Source: an uncultured Saprospiraceae bacterium
GTDB lineage: Bacteria; Bacteroidota; Bacteroidia; Chitinophagales; Saprospiraceae
DNA length: 11,879 nucleotides
Reading direction: 5' to 3'
Assembly (NCBI GenBank): GCA_938044055.1
Contig: CALIQO010000337.1
Location: forward strand, 1 to 11,879
The stretch's first letter is position 1, and every line of letters begins with the position of its first letter. The position numbers were made by a program, and so were the translations under genes. The notes below the pieces were generated by a model, which saw nothing but the letters and a program-made list of their open reading frames with translations, was not told the origin of the DNA and ran no database searches. Shown one piece after another: positions 5,750 through 11,879 of the stretch.

Positions 5750-7338
5750 AAGGAACAACCACCCTTCTATTCGTTTTTTTCGCTTGGGCTTACACCCAGG
5801 CTCAAGAGATCACCTTTAATAAGGACATCGCTCCCATTGTATATGACAAATGCGCAAGTTGTCATCGCCCCGGTGAGATAGGTCCATTCTCATTGACCAA
5901 TTACCAAGAAGTAAAAGAGAAGTCTTCTACTATAAAATATGTCACTGGAATCAGATTTATGCCTCCGTGGAAGCCGGATACTGAATACAATCATCTTCTA
6001 GGGGAAACAGCATTGTCACAAGAAGAAATAGATATGATTGCAGAATGGGTTGACAATGGAGCTCCAGAAGGAACAGGCGCTATAACACCATTTCCTCAGT
6101 TTCCTGATGGATCACTTCTAGGAGAACCTGACCTAGTCCTAACCTTTCCTGAAGCTCACCTCCATGTCGGAAACAATAGAGACGAATACAGATATTTCGT
6201 GCTACCCACTGGACTTACAGAAGATAAAGTAGTGAAGGCAATTGAGTTACGACCAGGAAATGGAAAGATCGTACACCATTGCTTATTCTTCGAAGATGTA
6301 GGAGGAAGAGCGGCACGAGCTGATGCAGCAACTCCTGAGATGGGTTTCGATGCATTTAACAACTCGTCAGGCTTCGGAATAGAACAGGTATTGACGACAA
6401 CTCAATATCCTGGCTATGTGCCTGGACAGAAGCCACGATTATATCCAGATGGATTCGGACAGACACTATCTGCAGGTTCCGATCTTGTCTTGCAGATGCA
6501 TTATGCACCCTGGCCTGTCGATGAATACGATCAATCTACTGTTAATATTTTCTTTGCTGATGACGATGAAGTTGTGGATAGATTTATAGAAGACCATGTT
6601 ATGGTTCCTCTTCCTGGGGTACTTATCAATGGCCCTTTTATTATTCCTGCTAATACTTCTAAGCGGTTCCATGGTGTCTGGAAAGTTCCTAAAGACATAA
6701 GTCTCGTAGGTGTATCTCCACATATGCACTTGCTGGGTCAAGACTGGGAAGTGTACCTTAAAGACGATAAAGGAGAAAGACAGCCATTGATATCCATACC
6801 TGAGTGGGATTTCAACTGGCAAGGTATGTATTACTTCAATCGACTAATCGTAGCTAAGGAAGGCTGGGAGATCCATGCATCTGCTAGTTATGACAATACA
6901 AGTGAGAACCCTTCTAACCCTAGTAACCCTCCAAAGTTCGTAACATGGGGAGAAGGAACAGAAGATGAGATGTATTACTTGCCACTTATCTTTTCAGAAT
7001 ATAAAGCTGGAGATGAAAACATTGTTTTCGATTCTACCTATATAGATTTAGAGCCAGAAGTTAAGGTCAGTGAAGACATCTTGTACGGGATGCAACCTAA
7101 CCTAGTTACCAGTGGCTTGCACAATGTACAATTCGGATTGGTTCAAGGAAAACCCATTACACTTTCTATCTATGATGTATCTGGAAGAAAAGTCAGGACC
7201 CTTCGCAACAATGAATTTTTTAATGCAGGTACGCACACCGTAAGTTTTAATACTACTAGCCTTGCTGCTGGAATTCATTATTTACACTTGTCTGGAGAAG
7301 GCACCCTTGTTACAGAAAAATTCGTCAAGGTAGAATAG
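5746..7338 (+). CDS. Exported heme c / dicopper (PHM-type) monooxygenase with T9SS tail
   Basis: Likely a copper type II, ascorbate-dependent-type monooxygenase joined to a cytochrome c domain. Residues 1-20 form a signal peptide (TQAQ|E). A single-heme domain follows at about 21-110, with CASCH (36-40) and a likely distal ligand M72 in FMPPW. The PHM-like part, about 125-430, shows ligand candidates for both copper sites: H177-H178 and H252 for the first, and H326, H328 (SPHMH) and M409 (TEDEM) for the second. These correspond to rat PHM H107, H108, H172, H242, H244 and M314. A type A T9SS sorting domain ends the protein at about 447-530 (LSIYDVSGRKVRTL, LAAGIHYLHL, KFVKVE), predicting surface export. 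It is translationally coupled to the redoxin (ATGA at 5746-5749). The substrate is unknown, and the natural reductant may be the heme rather than ascorbate. Its stop lies 9 bases from the stop of the opposing gene, leaving no room for a hairpin terminator. Confidence 0.9.
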   Translation: MKGTTTLLFVFFAWAYTQAQEITFNKDIAPIVYDKCASCHRPGEIGPFSLTNYQEVKEKSSTIKYVTGIRFMPPWKPDTEYNHLLGETALSQEEIDMIAEWVDNGAPEGTGAITPFPQFPDGSLLGEPDLVLTFPEAHLHVGNNRDEYRYFVLPTGLTEDKVVKAIELRPGNGKIVHHCLFFEDVGGRAARADAATPEMGFDAFNNSSGFGIEQVLTTTQYPGYVPGQKPRLYPDGFGQTLSAGSDLVLQMHYAPWPVDEYDQSTVNIFFADDDEVVDRFIEDHVMVPLPGVLINGPFIIPANTSKRFHGVWKVPKDISLVGVSPHMHLLGQDWEVYLKDDKGERQPLISIPEWDFNWQGMYYFNRLIVAKEGWEIHASASYDNTSENPSNPSNPPKFVTWGEGTEDEMYYLPLIFSEYKAGDENIVFDSTYIDLEPEVKVSEDILYGMQPNLVTSGLHNVQFGLVQGKPITLSIYDVSGRKVRTLRNNEFFNAGTHTVSFNTTSLAAGIHYLHLSGEGTLVTEKFVKVE

Positions 7339-7347
7339 AATTAAAAA

Positions 7348-7620
7348 TTATATAATGGTGTCGAATTCATCTTCTGGATGAGCAGATAATAAGCTCTGGT
7401 ATCTATTCTTATGCATCTGAGAGAAAAGATTGTCTGCCTCTTCATAAAATGCATCTGTAAGAAAAGCATGAACGTTTTCCATATTTTCGATTCCTGATCC
7501 ATCGCGGAATTTATAAGTCTGCTCTAGCAGGTTCTTTTCTAGTTTTACAGACAACTTACCATTCATCTGGAATACGGTAACCTTAAATATGGGGTGTGGG
7601 ATTTCAGCTATTATTCTCAT
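7348..7620 (-). CDS. Small conserved hypothetical protein, 90 residues
   Basis: Cytoplasmic protein of unknown function. The N-terminus (MRIIAEIPHPIFKVTVF) resembles short conserved hypotheticals that I recall from many Bacteroidota genomes, starting with a KIIAEIPHP-like motif followed by LLEQTYK. I cannot attach a family name or role to them. The first 40 residues look like a beta-sheet (VTVFQMNGKLSVKLEKN). The rest looks helical and acidic (VHAFLTDAFYEEADNLFSQM), and there is no signal peptide or membrane segment. It is the last gene of the ccmE-ccmF cluster, its start overlapping the end of the DUF2520 gene by 17 bases. It ends 9 bases from the convergent monooxygenase stop. Overlap and strand argue for co-transcription. 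Confidence 0.8.
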   Translation of the reverse strand: MRIIAEIPHPIFKVTVFQMNGKLSVKLEKNLLEQTYKFRDGSGIENMENVHAFLTDAFYEEADNLFSQMHKNRYQSLLSAHPEDEFDTII

Positions 7621-8407
7621 GGTATTCTTTTAAGATGGATTGAGATAGGGTTCGGTATATTTTCTTGAGTTGAGGTGATTTTTTCAGCGCCTTTATATGA
7701 CCTTCGATTACGGCTGTATCTCCTCGCCTTGCTGGACCTGTCTGTGCATCTCTAGAATTCAGAGATCTAGACTTCAATATGGTTTCTTCTATAAGTGGAA
7801 ACAAGTGTTCTATCTTTAACCCGCCCTTGTTCAAGAAATCATCCGAAACAAAGATGAGGTGGTTGATAAAATTGTTTAATACGACAGCAGCTAAGTGAAG
7901 GTTAGCTCTATCTTTATCACTTATTATCTCTACGCTGTTGCTATAAGACTCAGCCATAATACGCAACCGAGATGAAGTTTCTGCGTCGCTAGCTGTTATG
8001 AAAAATGGGACATCGTGCCATTGTATCTTTCTATGTTTACTGAACGTCTGCAGCGGATAGAAGCTTCCATAATTGCTGCCTACCTTACTTAAAACTTCTG
8101 AAGACACCGATCCGGCTGTGTGAGCGATTATGCCATCGTATGACTCTTTAAAGGCGGATACAAGATTATCTGTGACAACTTCTATGGCATCATCTGAGAC
8201 AGCAATGATTATGAAATCGCTTTGTTTCAATTTTTTCAGACTGCCAGTTGCCGCACCACCTACTTGCTTAACCAGTTTCCTAGCTGAAACTATAGAACGA
8301 TTGTAGATATATTGAATGCTATACTTCTTAGTGTCTAGCGCACTGACTAGGTGGTGAGCTACATTTCCTGCACCTATGAATGATACTGTAGGCCTTTTGC
8401 TAGCCAT
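7604..8407 (-). CDS. Rossmann-like NAD(P)-binding / DUF2520 protein
   Basis: Predicted cytoplasmic dehydrogenase-like protein of unknown substrate. The N-terminal half is a dinucleotide-binding Rossmann fold: strand VSFIGAGNVAHHL with the GxGNVA loop at 12-17, and a second-strand end YNRS at 35-38 that may favour NADP. DFIIIAVSDDAIEVV (64-78) and a YPLQTF motif (117-122) follow. The C-terminal helical domain is DUF2520, shown by HLAAVVLNNFINHL (171-184) and TGPARRGD (223-230). The length of 267 residues is usual for the family, which is related to ketopantoate reductase and 6-phosphogluconate dehydrogenase folds. No reaction is established to my knowledge. The start overlaps the end of ccmF by 8 bases and the end overlaps the following small gene by 17 bases. 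It is therefore likely in the ccmEF operon, though no functional tie to heme delivery is evident. Confidence 0.88.
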   Translation of the reverse strand: MASKRPTVSFIGAGNVAHHLVSALDTKKYSIQYIYNRSIVSARKLVKQVGGAATGSLKKLKQSDFIIIAVSDDAIEVVTDNLVSAFKESYDGIIAHTAGSVSSEVLSKVGSNYGSFYPLQTFSKHRKIQWHDVPFFITASDAETSSRLRIMAESYSNSVEIISDKDRANLHLAAVVLNNFINHLIFVSDDFLNKGGLKIEHLFPLIEETILKSRSLNSRDAQTGPARRGDTAVIEGHIKALKKSPQLKKIYRTLSQSILKEYHENNS

Positions 8408-11222
8408 CTATTGTTGATTTACGAGAGCCCATCCGTGCTATCATAGACCAGAAAAATCCTGCCATCATCAGAACAGAACCAATCCAGAATAAATTGATCC
8501 CTGGAAAGACACGTGCTTCCATATAGATCCAATCATCTCTGATCGCCTCTTCTGTAAGTTCTATAGGATACAATACATTGTCTGTATCACCTTCTGAAGC
8601 AAGCATAAAAGTAAACGATTCTTCTGCTGGATTAATTTGGACGAATCGCACATGGATGCCCGACTGTGGAACATACTCGTTGAAGTGCATCGGCTTGTCT
8701 TCTCTAATCAAGAATATAGGTTCTACTGTGTGCTGCTGATCGATTGATAATACCGCAGAGACAGCAATGTCTCCTTCTTGAGGTTCGTAGTTCCGCTGAG
8801 TGGGGTTCTTATTGAATCCTGTCAGGGTCACTGAGTGGCCATCTATCTCGATAGTTTCTCCTGTCTTCAGCACATAGGTTTTATAATCCAGATCTATCTG
8901 TCTTTCCAGCCAAGTATTCATCAGTGAATCATTCAATTTTACCTTGATGTTAAATGGATTGATTAAATCTGGAATCGTTATGATAAGAGATTTATCAAGG
9001 GTCAATACTGGGTATGCATAAAACGAGGTATCGAATTTTTCATCATAGAAAGACAATTCAGCTTCTATTGCGAAATCACTGTTCTCCTTTTTAAATTTAG
9101 GATTCTGCGGAGAAAAGTTGACAGATTCCAGCTTGCCGATATAGCGTTCTGTATGGAAGGTATCTCCTACCGCAACCGGATATTGCTTGTATATGGTCGA
9201 GTCTTCAATTTCTTTGGCTAGAGCCGCATCTCTCAGAGATGGTGGTGCGCCTTCTACACTGACGAAAATATCTCGATTGAGATAGTGTCTGGTATCGGGT
9301 ACACGAGCTACCATCTCTGTCATATCCAGTGTCATCAATCCAGAAGGAATTAAACTAAATTCATCCACTCTTGCTCCTGTCTCATCTTGTTTCCAGAAGT
9401 CAAGCTCAAATGATCTCGTATTTCCTTCCAAACTATTGGACCTATAATTTACCCAGTAACCATCTTTGAGCGGAAGTGGTTTGTTCTTATATAACAAGAC
9501 TTTATCTTGAAGGTCTTCGTCTTGTACAATTCCTTTCTGACCAAATGGATCATTAGAAATGTGATATTCGTTTAGTCCACTTGTCAGCACCCCTATAATC
9601 ATCAATGCAAATCCACCATGAGATATAGCAGCTGCTGCCATCCGCACATTTGCCTTGAGCGATGTAACTAAATAATAGAGATTAGAGAATAAACCGAAGA
9701 ACAGACACACACTGAGAAGTGCATATTGCCAGCTTTTATAATCTATCCACATGGACAGCAAGTAAGAAGATACGATAGCCAGCGCCAGAGAGATTCCGAT
9801 GGATGTCATCAATTTCCGCGCTCGTGTTCCTTTCAGTGCTTTCATTCTGTACTGGAAGAAAATAATGCTTCCAGACAATAGGCTTATGAAAACCGCAATC
9901 CAGAGTTGATATTTATTGTAGTGGCTGATGGGGTCCTTAATCACCATACCTTTAAATTCTGGGTCAAATATCTGGACCACTTTATTGTAGACTGGCAATG
10001 AAGTTGCTCCGATAATTAGTACCACTGAAAACAACAATACCAGTGATCCTATATACATCCAGAATTCCCGGCTGTAAATGCTTTCTTCTCTTTTAGGTTC
10101 TGGTATTTTCTTGTAATTGTAAAAGAAGTACCCGAATCCAAGTAAAATAAAAAACCCTACAAAAATCAATAGCTGAGATTCCAATCCTAAATCTGTAAAT
10201 GCATGTACAGATGTGTCTCCTAGGATACCACTTCTGGTTAAGAAGGTGGAATATATAATCAGGATAAATGCCAGAATATATAAAAAGTAAGTTGACCTTA
10301 TTGAATATCCAGTATGCTTCGCAATCAGATGTGTATGCACACCTGCCACTAGAGAAATCCAGGGTACAAGACTGCTGTTCTCAACTGGATCCCATGCCCA
10401 GTATCCACCGAAAGTAAGTGCTTCATAAGCCCATGCTCCTCCCATGAGAATACCTATTCCCAGTATTCCTCCTGAAAACAAAGCCCAGTTAAGCGCAGGT
10501 TTCATCCATGTATTGTCTCCCTTATTATAGATGGCAGCCATCGACCAAGCGAATGGAATGGTCAGAGAGGCGAATCCCAGAAAGACGACCGGAGGATGAA
10601 TGGTCATCCAGTAATTCTGTAACAAGGCATTCAACCCCCTTCCTTCTATAAGGCTCAAGTAATCTGCATTGGCAAAAATGGGGGCTTCTTGCATTTCTCT
10701 TAAAAGGGTAACAGGATTGACTCCTATTTTTTCTGAGATATCTCCTATCTCTATATGGAGGCCCAGAATCATAGAACTTATGAATACCTCTACAAGGGCC
10801 ACAATCATAAGAACGGAAGATTCCCACTTCCCTCCTCGGAGGATAAGAATGAATCCTAGAATGATGTGCCAGAACATCCACAGCATAAAACTCCCTTCCT
10901 GACCTTCCCAGAAAGCAGAAAGGATGTATTGCTTAGGAAGGGCATCATTAACATGTTGGTATACATAAGCGTACTCATACATCTGACTACCCATGGCATA
11001 AAACAGCATGGCAATAATCGATATAATAGAAAAGCCATGTGTAATGTATCCAATCCTTCCTAGATTTTTCCAGGAGGATATCTCTCCATGTTTTTTAATG
11101 AAAGAGGCATCTTTATAATAAGCGTATGCAGAAAAAGCTGCTGCTATAAATGCCAATACGGTTAAAAATTGTCCGATGTGGTGAATCCATAACGTTTCAC
11201 CTATATATTGAATTTCCTCCAT
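8400..11222 (-). CDS. ccmF: Cytochrome c maturation protein CcmF
   Basis: Inner-membrane heme lyase component of the system I cytochrome c pathway. It takes heme from CcmE and joins it to CxxCH apocytochromes on the periplasmic face. Many membrane segments fill residues about 14-545. Typical motifs are SAFWEGQEGSFMLW (102-115) and the heme-handling WWD region FGGYWAWDPVENSSLVPW (271-288). H209 (TIHPPVV) and H340 (DTSVHAF) flank it and correspond to E. coli H173 and H303. H297 or H299 after the WWD region and H535 (AISHGGFAL) are candidates for the b-heme ligands H261 and H491. Residues about 550-905 form a large extracytoplasmic domain, and a last membrane segment (INLFWIGSVLMMAGFFW) closes the protein. 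At 940 residues it is much longer than E. coli CcmF (about 650), mainly through this domain. ATG at 11222 lies 4 bases after the ccmE stop. Confidence 0.93.
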   Translation of the reverse strand: MEEIQYIGETLWIHHIGQFLTVLAFIAAAFSAYAYYKDASFIKKHGEISSWKNLGRIGYITHGFSIISIIAMLFYAMGSQMYEYAYVYQHVNDALPKQYILSAFWEGQEGSFMLWMFWHIILGFILILRGGKWESSVLMIVALVEVFISSMILGLHIEIGDISEKIGVNPVTLLREMQEAPIFANADYLSLIEGRGLNALLQNYWMTIHPPVVFLGFASLTIPFAWSMAAIYNKGDNTWMKPALNWALFSGGILGIGILMGGAWAYEALTFGGYWAWDPVENSSLVPWISLVAGVHTHLIAKHTGYSIRSTYFLYILAFILIIYSTFLTRSGILGDTSVHAFTDLGLESQLLIFVGFFILLGFGYFFYNYKKIPEPKREESIYSREFWMYIGSLVLLFSVVLIIGATSLPVYNKVVQIFDPEFKGMVIKDPISHYNKYQLWIAVFISLLSGSIIFFQYRMKALKGTRARKLMTSIGISLALAIVSSYLLSMWIDYKSWQYALLSVCLFFGLFSNLYYLVTSLKANVRMAAAAISHGGFALMIIGVLTSGLNEYHISNDPFGQKGIVQDEDLQDKVLLYKNKPLPLKDGYWVNYRSNSLEGNTRSFELDFWKQDETGARVDEFSLIPSGLMTLDMTEMVARVPDTRHYLNRDIFVSVEGAPPSLRDAALAKEIEDSTIYKQYPVAVGDTFHTERYIGKLESVNFSPQNPKFKKENSDFAIEAELSFYDEKFDTSFYAYPVLTLDKSLIITIPDLINPFNIKVKLNDSLMNTWLERQIDLDYKTYVLKTGETIEIDGHSVTLTGFNKNPTQRNYEPQEGDIAVSAVLSIDQQHTVEPIFLIREDKPMHFNEYVPQSGIHVRFVQINPAEESFTFMLASEGDTDNVLYPIELTEEAIRDDWIYMEARVFPGINLFWIGSVLMMAGFFWSMIARMGSRKSTIDG

Positions 11223-11226
11223 AGGG

Positions 11227-11619
11227 TTAGGAAGCGTCTCTTATAATTAGCTCTTCGTCCTTGTACTTAGAAGGACATTTTAAATTGACATCGTGTGCGA
11301 CGAAATCCTCGCCTTCTAGCTGACCGGTCAAGGTAACTTTCTCAGCCATTTCAAATTCTTGTGGTTTAGGAAGCTTCAACTTGACTTTTCTTATTTCGCC
11401 ATTCTCATCTTTAAGGTAGAAAGTAGTCAGATTAATATCAACTTCTGGAAGCCATACAATGTCTCTATCTTTAACCAGTTCCCCTACAATTTTTACACTT
11501 CCGTCAGCTGCAGCTGCAGACTTGAAGGTAGCATACGAACTGACATCCTTAGATGCAGTAAGAAGGATCGTAATTGAAACAACGATTAAGAGCAGTGCGA
11601 TAATGTGTATCTTTTTCAT
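11227..11619 (-). CDS. ccmE: Heme chaperone CcmE, cysteine-type (CxxxY)
   Basis: Periplasmic, membrane-anchored heme carrier that hands heme to CcmF. One membrane anchor lies at residues about 4-22 (IHIIALLLIVVSITILL). A small beta-barrel (OB-fold) follows: YATFKSAA, SVKIVGELV, TTFYLKDENGEIRKVKL, KVTLTGQLEGEDFVAHDVNLKCPSKY. In E. coli the covalent heme ligand is His in an HxxxY motif. Here the equivalent position is C115 in CPSKY (115-119), the CxxxY form described for Desulfovibrio and archaeal CcmE. H109 is present a few residues earlier but does not fit the spacing to Tyr. The length of 130 residues is a little short, because the flexible C-terminal tail is brief. It is first in the cluster with ccmF. 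I found no convincing promoter in the roughly 200 bases upstream. Confidence 0.9.
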   Translation of the reverse strand: MKKIHIIALLLIVVSITILLTASKDVSSYATFKSAAAADGSVKIVGELVKDRDIVWLPEVDINLTTFYLKDENGEIRKVKLKLPKPQEFEMAEKVTLTGQLEGEDFVAHDVNLKCPSKYKDEELIIRDAS

Positions 11620-11809
11620 ACCTCTTATTATTTATAGGGTTAAAAGTAAGCATATATAAAACGCTATGTGTACAACAAACATTTCTTTAGACTATTTCTA
11701 AATAAGCATAACTGTCTAATTTACAACAAGATCGTAGCATTCTATAAATTAAAGACAAGAAAGAACCAGGATTAACCTAACTTTTAGGATCATGTCATGC
11801 TGTATAATA

Positions 11810-11817
11810 TATATTTG
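11810..11817 (+). promoter_or_regulatory. Bacteroidota-type -7 promoter element at the right edge
   Basis: TATATTTG fits TAnnTTTG exactly and ends 8 bases before the ATG at 11826, a spacing that implies a very short leader. No clear TTTG -33 element is seen at the normal distance. The AT-rich gap 11620-11809 contains nothing else that I can support, and it presumably also holds the ccmE promoter on the other strand. Confidence 0.5.
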
Positions 11818-11825
11818 TATTCTCA

Positions 11826-11879
11826 ATGCTAGGAAGTAAACACATCATAAGAATCAGAGACGCCGGAATCATGAACGGC
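11826..11879 (+). CDS. Start of an unidentified gene, cut off by the right edge
   Basis: Eighteen open codons, MLGSKHIIRIRDAGIMNG, run to the end of the window. The case for a real start is the TATATTTG promoter element just upstream and the divergent arrangement with ccmE. The visible part is basic and too short to identify. An alternative start is the ATG at 11871. I do not recognise the protein. Confidence 0.4.
   Translation, partial: MLGSKHIIRIRDAGIMNG

Noticed and set aside
6466..6822. 118-residue minus-strand frame inside the monooxygenase gene
   Set aside because: It lies opposite the copper-binding region of a well-supported protein, and the frame is a by-product of codon use.
7339..7347. 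Search for a bidirectional terminator between the convergent monooxygenase and 90-residue genes
   Set aside because: Only 9 AT-rich bases separate the stops, and no stable stem can be formed there.
10525..11063. Several frames on both strands within the 5' third of ccmF
   Set aside because: They overlap the conserved membrane core of CcmF, including the region just before the WWD motif, and have no independent support.

Overview
The window looks like chromosomal DNA from a member of the Bacteroidota. Two predicted exported proteins end in type A sorting tails of the type IX secretion system (T9SS), which is specific to that phylum. Two gene starts are preceded by the phylum's TAnnTTTG promoter element. 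The DNA is AT-leaning, and CcmE and CcmF are variants compatible with this group. No rRNA, tRNA, CRISPR array, insertion sequence or phage gene was seen.

Layout. (1) 1-1649, minus: most of a secreted GH13 alpha-amylase, cut by the left edge. It is divergent from a + strand T9SS-tailed protein (1750-2781), which is followed by a clear terminator. (2) 2849-3094, minus: an unrecognised 81-residue protein. (3) 3295-3963, plus: a HAD phosphatase of the YieH/beta-phosphoglucomutase type. Its 3' end overlaps that of a minus-strand rmuC (3899-5107) by 65 bases. (4) 5225-7338, plus: a two-gene unit with an ATGA overlap. It encodes an exported redoxin with a CxxC motif and a 530-residue exported protein combining a single c-heme domain, a PHM-type dicopper monooxygenase and a T9SS tail. 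(5) 7348-11619, minus: a tight cluster reading ccmE, ccmF, a Rossmann/DUF2520 protein and a small conserved protein, with 4 bp or overlapping junctions. (6) The right edge holds the first 18 codons of an unidentified + strand gene with its own promoter element.

How the genes may work together. CcmE and CcmF carry and attach heme to CxxCH apoproteins outside the inner membrane. The convergent neighbour encodes just such a protein (CASCH). The redoxin beside it looks like the detached N-terminal part of redoxin-cytochrome-monooxygenase fusions known in other bacteria, so the pair probably forms one extracytoplasmic redox system of unknown substrate. The amylase and its divergent partner suggest use of extracellular starch or glycogen. 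The HAD phosphatase and RmuC are housekeeping-type genes with no evident link to either theme.

The best candidate for an under-described system is the split redoxin plus heme/copper monooxygenase with a T9SS tail.
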